DNA from: Mytilus galloprovincialis
Taxonomy: Eukaryota; Mollusca; Bivalvia; Mytilida; Mytilidae
DNA length: 64,000 nucleotides
Assembly (NCBI RefSeq): GCF_965363235.1
Contig: NC_134844.1
Span: forward strand, 55,486,872 to 55,550,871
Direction: 5' to 3'
Shown here: positions 42,501 to 46,869 of the stretch, in pieces
Position numbering within the stretch: the stretch's first letter is position 1
How the letters are laid out: the number at the start of each line of letters is the position of its first letter
Notes under the pieces: model-generated
The model's database searches: none
The model's input: only the letters and a program-made list of their open reading frames with translations
What the model was told of the DNA's origin: nothing
Position numbers and translations under genes: made by a program

Positions 42501-42728
42501 CATCTTAAAACATGATTAAAATCTCTAAAAATGATTTACATCTTAAAACATAATTAAAATCTCTAAAAATGATTTACATCTTAAAACATAATTAAAATCT
42601 CTAAAAATGATTTACATCTTAAAACATAATTAAAATCTCTAAAAATGATACATACCTAGTCGAGAAGATTTGCACTCTTTTAATAGAACTACTAGAAGAA
42701 GTGAAAAGAACAAACTTGTGCTTAGCAT
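449..42728 (-). CDS. Secreted PHB-depolymerase-family esterase, complete 10-exon gene
   Basis: Exons in transcript order: 42656-42728, 42207-42329, 37707-37901, 11606-11697, 10860-10970, 10025-10057, 8917-9025, 8136-8178, 7653-7804, 449-513. They sum to 996 nt, or 331 residues plus stop, and every junction keeps phase with GT/AG borders. Residues 1-19 or so form a signal peptide. The lipase-type box GISSG gives nucleophile S40; VYVFTGRAD gives D125; MDAQH gives H159. Further family blocks are [43 protein letters not shown] and DYATNKGLQ. Known family members of this type (for example the fungal Penicillium enzyme) are secreted, about 320-340 residues long, and cleave poly(3-hydroxybutyrate) or related polyesters. 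The substrate in this animal is inferred, and digestion of bacterial polyester granules is one possibility. The family call rests on motif order read by eye. Confidence 0.93.
521..1794. other. Intron 9 of the esterase, no feature seen
   Basis: AT-rich intronic DNA with T runs at 711-730. The 74-codon frame at 975 (plus) has no recognisable content and is probably chance. Confidence 0.4.
1795..2040 (+). mobile_element. Mussel repeat C (GACGCGCGTTTCGTC), copy 1
   Basis: CGCCAGACGCGCGTTTCGTC then ACAAAAGACTCATCAGTGAC and GCTCGAATC, ending AAATACAGCTAAGGTAATA. The CTCGAATC word resembles a Pol III B box, so it may be a SINE. Common in mussel sequences as I recall. Confidence 0.6.
2400..2967 (+). 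mobile_element. Fragment of a recombinase-element-associated ORF (fossil)
   Basis: A patch with better coding character than its surroundings reads [20 protein letters not shown], then [20 protein letters not shown]. From memory this resembles the upstream ORF found next to xerD-like recombinases in mollusc repeats. An Arg/Lys-rich stretch precedes it. Family tentative; old and broken. It lies in intron 9 of the esterase gene on the opposite strand. Confidence 0.35.
2970..3979. other. Intron 9, unassigned stretch
   Basis: Nothing coding. The words GAATATGACGTTTGATGTGT and ATTTAATTAGGAACTTTCCG recur in altered form at 61120-61190, so part belongs to a dispersed repeat. Confidence 0.35.
4530..4835 (+). 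mobile_element. Mussel interspersed repeat A, copy 1
   Basis: It reads ATGTGGTATGATTGCCAATG at its start, CACCGGACGGCATTCAACAA, and near its end CTCCTGACTTGGGATAGG. The family is the most abundant repeat in the window. It has no coding capacity and no clear Pol III boxes; SINE or MITE status is undecided. Inserted in the ACG array. Confidence 0.75.
4999..6686. mobile_element. 1.7 kb TIR element, Harbinger-like, with ATCG motif arrays
   Basis: The termini TGCCCGCGTCACACTGTCCC and its inverted partner (one mismatch in 20) are flanked by TAA on both sides, as for PIF/Harbinger transposons. The subterminal parts (5030-5450 and 6360-6660) are packed with ATCGT, CATCGG and CTTCGG words in opposite orientation at the two ends. 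A short frame at 5581 survives inside. Probably non-autonomous. Confidence 0.65.
5581..5733 (+). pseudogene. Possible N-terminal remnant of a Harbinger transposase
   Basis: Fifty codons from [23 protein letters not shown], then [16 protein letters not shown]. It is helix-rich with Glu/Gln, as at the N-terminus of many Harbinger nucleases. No catalytic domain follows. The assignment leans on the TAA-flanked host element. Confidence 0.25.
7010..7252 (+). mobile_element. LINE-like 3' tail ending in (ATT)n
   Basis: It ends CTCTCTAAATAAAGAT followed by about seven ATT units (7232-7252), the usual form of a non-LTR element 3' end. It interrupts the ACG motif arrays at 6.7-7.3 kb. No coding sequence. 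Confidence 0.45.
7653..7804 (-). CDS. PHB depolymerase-like gene, exon 9
   Basis: Residues 260-310 plus one base. The acceptor is ACTCTTTCAG and the donor TTATG|GTCAGT. It encodes [20 protein letters not shown] followed by [11 protein letters not shown]. Aromatic residues in the CWDxxGxTG block are expected at the substrate surface in this family. Confidence 0.93.
7855..7960. repeat. Short AGAGAATA-type array, esterase intron 8/9 region
   Basis: Words AATAGAGAATAAAGGG, TTAGAGAATACAGAATAATG recur downstream of exon 9's acceptor side. A longer similar stretch lies at 25435-25580. Confidence 0.4.
8136..8178 (-). CDS. PHB depolymerase-like gene, exon 8
   Basis: A 43 nt exon (residues 246-259 plus two bases of 260) with acceptor TTTTTGTAG and donor GGCAG|GTATGT. 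It encodes [13 protein letters not shown]; the LHGC block is a hallmark of the C-terminal half of the family. Confidence 0.92.
8917..9025 (-). CDS. PHB depolymerase-like gene, exon 7
   Basis: Residues 210-245 plus one base. The acceptor is ATTCCTAG. It encodes LLTFDQSEF and GYVYIPSGC. Two overlapping donors exist: GTAAGC after 8917, used here, and GTAGTA after 8920. Both keep the frame and differ by one serine before the next Lys-Cys. Confidence 0.9.
9505..9540 (-). mobile_element. LINE 3' tail fragment
   Basis: On the minus strand it reads AAATAAAATATGTTTAAACT, the same tail as the LINE copy ending at 19.9 kb. No coding part remains. Confidence 0.4.
10025..10057 (-). CDS. PHB depolymerase-like gene, exon 6 (33 nt microexon)
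   Basis: Eleven codons, [11 protein letters not shown] (residues 199-209). The acceptor is ATTCCAG and the donor CAG|GTAAGG. It joins exon 7 so that the product reads [14 protein letters not shown], the expected family strand. It is too short to show up as an open frame and was found from the gap between exons 5 and 7. Confidence 0.88.
10590..10840 (-). mobile_element. Composite repeat: mussel repeat A end plus GTGCTCCGGAAGG-type repeat
   Basis: GGCAATCATACCACATCTAC is the end of repeat A. 10690-10815 (GGTGTTCCGGAAGGGTATGC, CACCCGTCGTGTTGCTTGTG) belongs to another mussel repeat, also seen at 44985-45190. It lies 20 bp downstream of the exon 5 donor, in intron 5. Confidence 0.5.
10860..10970 (-). 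CDS. PHB depolymerase-like gene, exon 5
   Basis: Residues 162-198, exactly 37 codons in phase 0 at both ends. The acceptor is CACTTAG and the donor ACA|GTAAGT. It encodes [20 protein letters not shown], then [14 protein letters not shown], a block that follows the catalytic His in this family. Confidence 0.93.
11606..11697 (-). CDS. PHB depolymerase-like gene, exon 4 (catalytic His)
   Basis: Residues 131-161. The acceptor is ATTACAG and the donor TGTATG|GTAACG. It encodes [12 protein letters not shown] and ends [10 protein letters not shown], placing H159. It joins exon 3 in phase 1 and exon 5 in phase 0, which supports the order despite the 26 kb intron between exons 3 and 4. Confidence 0.9.
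12200..12401 (+). pseudogene. Small frame with a partial C2H2-like finger inside a TIR element
   Basis: From ATG at 12200 it reads [20 protein letters not shown], then [16 protein letters not shown]. Spacing C-x2-C-x3-F-x5-L-x2-H fits three ligands and the core of a C2H2 finger; no second His follows at the usual distance. Given its position just inside a TIR, it may be a decayed transposase DNA-binding part. Confidence 0.3.
12868..13180 (+). mobile_element. Mussel repeat A, copy 2 (old, diverged)
   Basis: Recognisable by AAACAATTCAAACGATAAAA and GCTCCTGACTTGGGACAGGT, with many substitutions. It directly precedes copy 3. Confidence 0.6.
13184..13720 (+). mobile_element. Mussel repeat A, copy 3 (long form)
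   Basis: Starts GATGTGGTATGATTGCCAAT, passes GCTTTTAACAATAAGCAAAG and GTAACACAGCAACAAACGGC, contains a local inverted duplication around 13460-13520 (CAAGTCAGTAGCCTGTAAGT), then GCGGGATCCCAACC and an extension to about 13720. Short frames on the minus strand here are shadows. Confidence 0.7.
14856..14927. repeat. 36 bp perfect tandem duplication
   Basis: Two identical adjacent units starting ATATAGGATTATTGCATGC, lying beside the left arm of the foldback. Confidence 0.9.
15125..15715. mobile_element. GGAGTAGG MITE, full copy 1
   Basis: TIRs AAAGGAGTAGGT / ACCTACTCCTTT with inner TTGGCC/GGCCAA. The centre folds into a long hairpin: arms near 15353-15385 and 15436-15469 both contain GTGGCCGCAT-type sequence (one inverted). 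No coding capacity is evident. Confidence 0.8.
16036..16740. mobile_element. Palindrome-array element, copy 1
   Basis: The left 170 bp is a unique part with a perfect 11 bp stem-loop (16052-16078, stem AATTTGCACTT). It is followed from about 16210 by about 25 copies of a 10 bp palindrome, TCCYNNRGGA, joined by 6-12 bp A/T-rich spacers. No TIR pair is visible within one copy. Class unknown; the terminal hairpin is reminiscent of Helitron-like ends, but no other Helitron feature is seen. Confidence 0.75.
16741..18300. other. Intron 3, unassigned stretch
   Basis: AT-rich, no coding signal. 16880-17140 has a repeat-like texture (TTTAAACCGAGTTTTCTC) and 17655-17690 carries the dispersed word ATGCATGTAGTATTTGCAAC, also seen near 20190, 31965 and 35950. 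Confidence 0.35.
18301..18352. repeat. Left inverted repeat flanking the LINE at 18.4-19.6 kb
   Basis: It begins ATTTGAGGCTTTTTATAG and ends near CATATTTTATCT. It matches the reverse complement of 19861-19911 over about 50 bp with few differences. Part of it (TTTAGTTTAAACATATTTTA) also occurs at 9509-9535, so it includes a LINE tail. Confidence 0.7.
18369..19590 (+). mobile_element. LINE, 3' part of reverse transcriptase ORF, with nested repeat
   Basis: Two blocks of one non-LTR reverse transcriptase C-terminus: 18369-18533 ([26 protein letters not shown]) and 18990-19587 ([26 protein letters not shown], then a CxCG...H...CP finger-like motif near residue 135 of that frame). They are separated by a mussel repeat copy (18560-18990). 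The 3' end carries AATAAAATATG near 19862. The clade looks CR1/Jockey-like but is not certain. The 5' part and endonuclease are absent. Confidence 0.75.
18560..18990 (-). mobile_element. Mussel repeat A, copy 4, inserted in a LINE
   Basis: Reverse orientation; contains GCTGACTATGCGGTATGGGC, AGGCCGTACGGTGACCTATA and ends GGCAATCATGCCACATCTTT. It splits the LINE reverse transcriptase at 18.4-19.6 kb, so it is younger than that LINE. Confidence 0.8.
19861..19911. repeat. Right inverted repeat flanking the LINE at 18.4-19.6 kb
   Basis: AAATAAAATATGTCTAAAC through AAAAGCCTCAAAT, the inverted partner of 18301-18352. The outer flank also matches, so the pair is longer than the LINE tail alone. Confidence 0.7.
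20461..21018 (-). other. Unassigned 185-codon open frame without ATG
   Basis: A long open frame by the standards of this AT-rich window. It opens after a stop and an AG (TTTGGCAG), reads [38 protein letters not shown] and [19 protein letters not shown], then becomes low complexity across a G15 run. No family recognised, no initiator Met near the start. Could be a decayed exon or a chance frame. Confidence 0.2.
21042..21380. mobile_element. 340 bp MITE with AAAGTCACAGG motif arrays
   Basis: GGACAAAAAGTCACAG-type words occur about five times at the left end, and the inverse (GTGACTTTTTGTCC) three times at the right. The middle 230 bp is plain AT-rich sequence. Confidence 0.65.
21431..21605. 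mobile_element. 175 bp MITE, TIR ACAGGTGAA, TTCCG/TTCGGCA words
   Basis: Ends AATACAGGTGAACGCATT and GCATTTTACCTGTATT are inverted. TTCGGCA / CTTTTCCG-type words recur inside. Confidence 0.45.
22205..22870. repeat. Diverged direct repeat, two ~190 bp units
   Basis: 22205-22390 and 22668-22870 share TGACTGGTAATGCT / GAATGGTCATGCT, GACATGG..CATTCTG and GGGTATTACAGC / GGGTGTTACAGAG in the same order. Old duplication or two copies of one repeat. Confidence 0.45.
24915..24990. repeat. Three GTCCGTGTAACA-type units, ~22-26 bp
   Basis: AGTGTCCGTGTAACAACT, AGAGTCCGTGTATCATATG, AGAATCCGTGTAACACCC follow each other in one direction. Confidence 0.5.
25435..25580. repeat. AGAGAATA-type array, second locus
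   Basis: ATGAATAGAGAATAATGG, GAAATAGAGAATGGCG, TATAGAGAACACAG and similar words, ending just before AGGACCCCGTACAGGTCCT. Same family as 7855-7960. Confidence 0.45.
26390..26930. mobile_element. 540 bp foldback MITE with GTCCTTAGTGCAC words
   Basis: The two ends carry inverted blocks containing AAGGAGGTCCTTTGCGGT (left) and CCGCAAAAGGACCTCCTT (right). A lone arm of the same family lies at about 29000-29050. Confidence 0.6.
26931..29224. other. Intron 3, mostly unassigned
   Basis: 27355-27400 holds the dispersed word TTGCTTAACGTCCAGTAGCC in reverse sense, and 27840-27890 a short repeat A end. 29000-29050 is a lone arm of the foldback at 26.4 kb. No coding signal otherwise. Confidence 0.35.
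29225..29520 (+). mobile_element. Second, decayed copy of the same LINE C-terminus
   Basis: It parallels 19080-19390: TGGTTCCATTTTGCAGGCTT, GAGTGGAATAAACCTGATAC and TTCTTGCAAATGTGTGTCAG align with the intact copy, but with several indels and substitutions. Older than the 19 kb copy. Confidence 0.6.
30190..30290 (-). mobile_element. Mussel repeat A, copy 5 (end fragment)
   Basis: TTTGCTCATTGTGGAAAGCC through GGCAATCATGCCACGTCTTC. Only the terminal ~100 bp. Confidence 0.65.
30555..33951. mobile_element. 3.4 kb TIR element beginning GTTAAAGGGAAA
   Basis: GTTAAAGGGAAACTTCGC and the inverse of TTTCCCTTTAAC form the ends, and looser inverted similarity (ATTATGTTCAT) extends to about 60 bp. A degraded coding-like patch at 31380-31555 (plus) reads [20 protein letters not shown] before a stop, and a minus-strand frame of about 58 codons lies at 32381-32557. 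Neither is recognised. Class unknown. Confidence 0.45.
33985..34400 (-). mobile_element. LINE 3' end, minus strand
   Basis: The minus strand gives a short frame with [20 protein letters not shown] then a stop, a long AT-rich 3' UTR, and a tail reading CTCTAATAAAATATTGAATC followed by TGAATCTG repeats. This is a typical non-LTR element end. No RT core is present. Confidence 0.45.
34401..35315. other. Intron 3, unassigned stretch
   Basis: A polyA run at 34381-34393 precedes AT-rich DNA. The 68-codon plus frame at 34606 has no recognisable content. Confidence 0.3.
35316..35470. repeat. 155 bp near-perfect hairpin, ~70 bp arms
   Basis: The arms run from AATAATTCATGGGGGCTTGA to TTTTACCCC and back, with loop TGAGCGATAGCGA. 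Only a handful of mismatches. TTTACCACGGGT words recur again at 35884, so it is part of a repeat family. Confidence 0.85.
36131..36298. mobile_element. 168 bp MITE with AGCTACGTAG motifs, plus partial copies to 36480
   Basis: TIRs TTGCGTTCAATATC / GATATTGAACGCAA. The interior is built from GTAGCAGCTACGTAG-like words in both directions. The stretch 36302-36480 repeats the left end about three more times (TTCAATATCGTAGCGGCTAC and similar) without right ends. Confidence 0.65.
36497..36544. repeat. Perfect 22 bp inverted repeat with 4 nt loop
   Basis: The arm TTGGTATTTTACAAACGTTA continues AC, then loop AATC and the exact complement. It lies 50 bp outside the array end of palindrome element copy 2, and no equivalent is seen next to copy 1. 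Confidence 0.9.
36592..37240. mobile_element. Palindrome-array element, copy 2 (inverted)
   Basis: Reverse-complement partner of 16036-16740. The unique part and the first ~100 bp of the array are nearly identical to copy 1. Further into the array (36592-36900) the palindromes differ in base and register. About 23 palindromes. Hairpin partner at 37199-37225. Confidence 0.75.
37707..37901 (-). CDS. PHB depolymerase-like gene, exon 3 (acid residue)
   Basis: Residues 66-130. The acceptor CCCCAG follows a pyrimidine tract and the donor is a perfect GTAAGT. It begins PYGCAHGSS, then [20 protein letters not shown] and TQINP. D125 is the expected catalytic acid. The cysteines of PYGCA and ALACMK match conserved positions as I recall the family. 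Confidence 0.93.
38030..38130 (+). mobile_element. Mussel repeat A, copy 6 (fragment)
   Basis: AAGATGTGGTATGAGTGCAA then GACAACTCTCTATC and GTACGGTCTTCAAG. Ends about 100 bp before the Harbinger-like TIR. Confidence 0.6.
38318..38505 (+). mobile_element. Mussel interspersed repeat B, copy 1
   Basis: Different family: GAATGAAAATGGGGAATGTG, AAAGAGACAACAACCCGACC, AAATTCCCGCACCCGGAGGC. Related pieces lie at 52683-52760 and 52915-53050. Confidence 0.55.
38572..38670. repeat. Array of ~16-18 bp units GTCCGACAACCCATTA
   Basis: Six units in one direction only, with an opposite arm not seen. Resembles one half of the motif-array MITEs listed elsewhere. Confidence 0.8.
39490..39690 (-). mobile_element. 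LINE C-terminal finger fragment, minus strand
   Basis: The minus strand reads [20 protein letters not shown], then [17 protein letters not shown], matching the 'EDE.HF...C' motif at the C-terminus of many non-LTR reverse transcriptases. It sits inside the Harbinger-like element 38225-41555. Confidence 0.6.
39731..40141. mobile_element. 410 bp MITE with ATTTGCGCCGATTT motif arrays
   Basis: Three or four copies of ATTTGCGCCGATTT face inward at 39731-39830 and four inverted copies at 40065-40141, with matching inner ends TTTACAGGTAA / TTACCTGTAAA. The middle contains a mussel repeat end (39960-40035). Confidence 0.7.
42207..42329 (-). CDS. PHB depolymerase-like gene, exon 2 (nucleophile exon)
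   Basis: Residues 25-65. The acceptor is TTAAG|GTTCC and the donor GGAG|GTGCGT. It carries [17 protein letters not shown], the strand-nucleophile-helix turn with S40 in GxSxG, followed by GVGVVAG. A second possible donor 4 nt downstream (GTATTT) would break the frame of exon 3, so the first is used. Confidence 0.92.
42490..42655. repeat. 37 bp minisatellite at the 5' end of esterase intron 1
   Basis: About 4.3 copies of a unit starting AAAATGATTTACATCTTAAA. The last partial unit runs into the splice donor of exon 1, so intron 1 (326 bp) is half minisatellite. Confidence 0.92.
42656..42728 (-). CDS. PHB depolymerase-like gene, exon 1 (signal peptide)
   Basis: ATG at 42728 opens a hydrophobic leader ([19 protein letters not shown]), residues 1-24 plus the first base of codon 25. 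The donor reads ACTAG|GTATGT. This ATG is chosen because it begins a textbook signal peptide about 70 nt below a TATA-like box. Cleavage near the Cys-Lys-Ser-Ser stretch is likely. Confidence 0.9.
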
Positions 42729-42794
42729 CGTCTTCTTGGCACTATTTCTGCTAATATATTATGTTGAATGTTTATGAACTATACTATATGTGAA

Positions 42795-42806
42795 TTATTT
42801 ATATAA
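42795..42806 (-). promoter_or_regulatory. TATA-like box of the PHB depolymerase-like gene
   Basis: On the minus strand TTATATAAATAA lies about 70 nt upstream of the ATG. This would place initiation near 42770 and give a 5' leader of roughly 40 nt. Inferred from position and consensus only. Confidence 0.5.
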
Positions 42807-42809
42807 GTT

Positions 42810-43640
42810 ATTTGGCGGTCGAACCTTATCAGGTTAGTTCTGTATGACAATATAATCTCAACGGAGATTCACGTTTACTAGCACGTTACCATGCATGCGT
42901 AGACAAAGCAGTTACATAAACGGTACGCCAATAGTATTCCAAATGGAAAAAGTAAAGTAAAAAAAATACACAAGGAGATTTAATAAAATATTTTAGATTA
43001 TTATTTTGATTTACTATACACCAAGCTCTGAGTCTTCACGTTTGTAGTTTTGAAAGTTACAAGAAAGGAACGTTTGTATAAAATATGAATAGTCCGATCA
43101 GCAAATACTATAATACAATGTTCAAAAGGAAAATTGAACAACAGTAGTATAAATTGATCAAAATATTAAACTATCCGCAAAACCGACTACTGTTGAAGAC
43201 CGTACTTTGACCTATAACAATGGTTTACTTTTACAAATTGTGAATTGGATGGAAAGTTGTCTCATTTGCACTCATACCACAGCTTCTTAGATCTAACAAT
43301 ACAACTGTGTCCGTGCTGTTTGGTTGCTGATTTATTGACGAATCTCACACGAGGGTCTGGATGTGGGATGGGTGCTTCATTTCTTTATTCTTTAGTGTTT
43401 TGTGCCATTTTCTGAGCGGCAACTCAATTCTATTTTTTCGTTGTGCGTTATTTATTATTCTTTATGTTTCAGCATTATGATCAATTCGACAAAGAAGCAA
43501 AAATCAGATTTTTTTTATCTTATTTTAACCGCATGTTTCTCAAAACAAAAGACAGCTACTGCTACAGAAAAGATATAAAGAATAAATTTATTGATATTTT
43601 TTAAGCGAAATCAATTCTACACCAAACATATTTCCAAAAT
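42810..43640. other. Upstream flank of the esterase gene
   Basis: Promoter-side DNA without clear motifs beyond the TATA-like box. 43180-43290 is a worn end of repeat A (AGTTGTCTCATTTGCACTCA). Confidence 0.35.
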
Positions 43641-43647
43641 ATTTTAG

Positions 43648-43998
43648 AAAAAGAAGATGTGGTATGATTGTTTATGAGAAAAATTCTTCACAAGAGACTA
43701 AATGACACAGATATCAATAACTATACATGTAGGTCACCGTACGGTCTTCAACAATGGACAAAACCCATACTTCATTGTCTATAAAAGGCCTCGAAATGAC
43801 AGATGTAAAACAATTCAAACGATAAAACTAACGGTCTAATTTATGAACAAAATAATGAACGAAAAACTAATATGTAATATAACAGCAAACGACAACCACT
43901 GAATTTCAGGCTCCTGACTTGGGACACTCACGTAACGAATGTGGCGGGGTTAAACATTTCCTCTTTTGGGACAGTGGTACAAAACTAAATCCAAAAAC
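43648..43998 (+). mobile_element. Mussel repeat A, copy 7
   Basis: AGATGTGGTATGATTGTTTA at the start, TAGGTCACCGTACGGTCTTC, ending GGCGGGGTTAAACATTTCC. Confidence 0.75.
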
Positions 43999-44165
43999 TG
44001 TACAAGACAATAAACAAACAACGTAATTATCTAGAATAAGTACTCAACTGCAACAAACACCAACCACTCAATGACAGGCTCCTGACTTAGGAATGTCATA
44101 TATATAGAATGTGGCGAGGGGTTAAACGTGTAAGGGGAAACCTACCTCCCCTAACCTGGGACAAT
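43999..44165 (+). mobile_element. Mussel repeat A, copy 8 (3' part)
   Basis: Carries only the last third: ACTCAATGACAGGCTCCTGA, GAATGTGGCGAGGGGTTAAA, then CCTCCCCTAACCTGGG. Follows copy 7 closely. Confidence 0.6.
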
Positions 44166-44299
44166 TCATACACATTTTTGTAACGCTACACTTCTAAAAT
44201 AGTAGACATTGACGAACATACAACATGTAACCGAAAATTTTACCTTTGACATTTAACCTAGACACACAGCAGCAATAATTATTGCCTTTCTTGTGGTTG

Positions 44300-44690
44300 T
44301 TATACATATAGCTTAATTCATGCATTATCGTTTAGGCCATCCACAGAGTTTTCATCCAGAAATTCCTCCAAGTCATTCAGGTATAAGGCAACGAGAAAAG
44401 GTGACATTTGTTTCTCCCTGTCTTACACCTACCTACCACGGGAAACAGTCTGTATTTAGTTCTCCATTTTTAATACAAGACTTAATATCCGTATACATGC
44501 TCAATATAACTTTGAAAATTTTCCCACCAATGTTATATTTTAATCATTTTTGCCATAGTCCCACCCTCAACACTGTATCAATAGCTTTTCGAAAATCTAC
44601 AAAAGCGCAAAATAATTTCTTTTCCGAACTCAAAAGCATTCATGATAAACATACTATCTCGGATTATGCCTCTTTCCATACGTAGTTAAC
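44300..44690 (-). mobile_element. LINE reverse transcriptase core fragment, minus strand
   Basis: The minus strand contains KKLFCAFVDFRKAIDTV, GLWQKLIKYNIGGKIFKVIL, SCIKNGELNTDCF and VGVRQGE, the RT fingers/palm approach with the FVDFxKAFDxV motif and the GVRQGxxxSP box, then a frameshifted NDLEEFLDEN. At least three frame or stop lesions; a decayed LINE, different in sequence from the one at 19 kb. The plus-strand frame of 121 codons over the same bases is a shadow. Confidence 0.75.
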
Positions 44691-44984
44691 TGAAGTAAAA
44701 TATGATTGGTTTGTGTGGCTGGTTATACTTTCTTATATTTATTGTAAATTGTTTAATCACTTTAGTGTATAACTAATAATCTTATAAATAACAAGTCATA
44801 TTTATTTATTATATCTATCCGAAAGCAAAAAGAAAGAAATGTCATACCATATTTATCATGTTTATAAATCATACGCATTTAACCTACATTGTAATCCCTA
44901 TTCTCATCTACAGCAGGGATTTATGTATAATTGTTCTTCGTGCATGTATTTGAGTCAACTGGTTCTTGTTTTCTAGAGCAAAAA

Positions 44985-45190
44985 AGTGCGAAAAGTCAAA
45001 GAGAGACAAACGATACTGAAAGGACATCCAAACTAATAAGTTATGTTAAAAAAAGGTAACAACTCAATTACAAAACACGACAAAATGCTATAGAAAAAAA
45101 AGGTATACCAAACACAACAAAAAAAACCAACTAAAGACTGCACCCCACCAACATAGAGGATGAACTTATGTGTTTCGGAAGAAGGGTCAG
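44985..45190 (-). mobile_element. Relative of the composite repeat at 10.6 kb
   Basis: AAGAGAGACAAACGATACTG, ACAAAACACGACAAAATGCT, AGGATGAACTTATGTGTTTC. Fragmented, intergenic. Confidence 0.4.
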
Positions 45191-46869
45191 CATTTCCTAG
45201 TTTTAGGAGGTTTTTCATGTAATGTTTTCAAAGTTTAAAATATATTTTTGGTATTTAGGGGGAAAACGTTGCATTCATGATGGAAATTGTTTAAATCTTA
45301 ATAATAAAATTATCTTTAAGCTAGAATAAGAGGACACCTTATCATCCTTAAGGTTAACTATTCATTAACAAACTGATTTTGAATTGCTACTTTTCTATTT
45401 AAACATTTAAAGGAATCAACAAAAATGTTTTTGACCTTTACAATACATGTACATGTAAACATACACTAAATCAATACACCATACATGCAATCTGCGTATT
45501 TACTTTTAACAACAGAAGTACAATGTACATGTATTGGTGGGCTATAAACGACTAATTCGAGATAGTCTTCTAACACAGACTTTACAATAACTTGTAATTG
45601 TGATAACAACAGAAGATAAAAGGTATTTATATCTAAGTCTTGGTTTTTCTTGATCTTTGTGTACGCATTTTATAATATTAAAATAACTACATGTATAAAA
45701 CAAGTGCCTAACAAGATTGTGTGAGGTAGACGAAATTGACCTTAAAACGATCGCATTGTCTTTTGATGTCCAAAAATAGGCAGATCGTACATATAAGGAT
45801 CTTATGACTACATAAATTTGGCATTTATTATTATTATACTGAATATTCGAATGAAACTGAAAAATGTATTTTTTTGTTAGGATAAACAACAATTTTACCT
45901 GGCGTAGCCGTGCGTAAAATGTTTTTTCTGCATTTATCGAAAAATGGCGTTTTTAATGGAATAGAACGTAAATACAGTAAACTTTCCCTTTTTTCTCCGC
46001 AATAGGCTTCAAAAATATTTTATCTAATGTGAATTCGAAAAATTATGTGAAAATATATAAAAGTGGCAATTGTTACCTTTCATACCTTAAGTTTCATTGA
46101 TAAAACGTAATATGGACTGGTCCAGTGTCCAGTATGCATGTCATTTAATTTACTGTACACATTCACGCACGGTCTGATTTAATCAATATACTCGTACGAA
46201 AAGCATGAACAGTTTGAAGGTAATCAAAGTTGAAGAACTTAATCCAATCAAATTGCATAAGATTCAATAACAATGTCCAGTCCACATTATATTAAGTAAT
46301 AAGGGTAAACTGCGTAGAAAAAAAAGACAGATATTTTAAGTTGATATTTATGCAATAACGAATTAAAATATGTCGACCAAAAGTTTTGGTACAATTTCAA
46401 AAATTCATCGTTCTGTATTGGTATAGTTTTCGGACCATTCATTGGCGTATTTAAAGCTATAAAAAGTTTGAGCTTCAAAAGTTCACACAATTATTGACTT
46501 TATACAGAAAATTCGTCCTTGTAAAACATTTAATAGTTCACAAATAGTACGTGATTTTAGAGTCAAATTATTTCTTAAAACACTGCAAAAAATTTCATTC
46601 ATATTGATAAAGTGGTATCGTTATAAAGTGCGTTGAAATGAGCAGTGGTATAGCAAACATCGAATTCCCTCACAAAATGTTATCACACACTATAGGTAAA
46701 ATTGTTGTATCTTACATTTGTTTTGACTATGCTTTAATTTTTCTTACGATTAGCCTCCAGTTATTCTGTTTATTCTTATTGTATTTTGTTTCTTTAAGGA
46801 TGTATTCTTCTTGAAGTTCGAGTCTCGTTGAAATCTCGTTCTGGATTTTTTTTTTTTTTTGGCTAAAAC
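45191..46869. other. Intergenic stretch, nothing assigned
   Basis: AT-rich with no exon-like segment; frames of 67-116 codons on the minus strand lack recognisable motifs. Ends in a T14 run near 46846. Confidence 0.35.

Noticed and set aside
42490-42655. CRISPR-like regular repeats (37 bp units at 42.5 kb, 27 bp units at 57.7 kb)
   Set aside because: Units are directly adjacent without unique spacers, and the genome is animal; they are minisatellites.
449-42728. PHB depolymerase genes as bacterial contamination or a recent bacterial insertion
   Set aside because: Ten small exons with GT/AG introns in consistent phase, spread through 42 kb of mussel-type repeats, show a resident eukaryotic gene.
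44320-44685. 121-codon plus-strand frame
   Set aside because: It overlaps a minus-strand LINE reverse transcriptase with clear RT motifs; the plus frame is its shadow.
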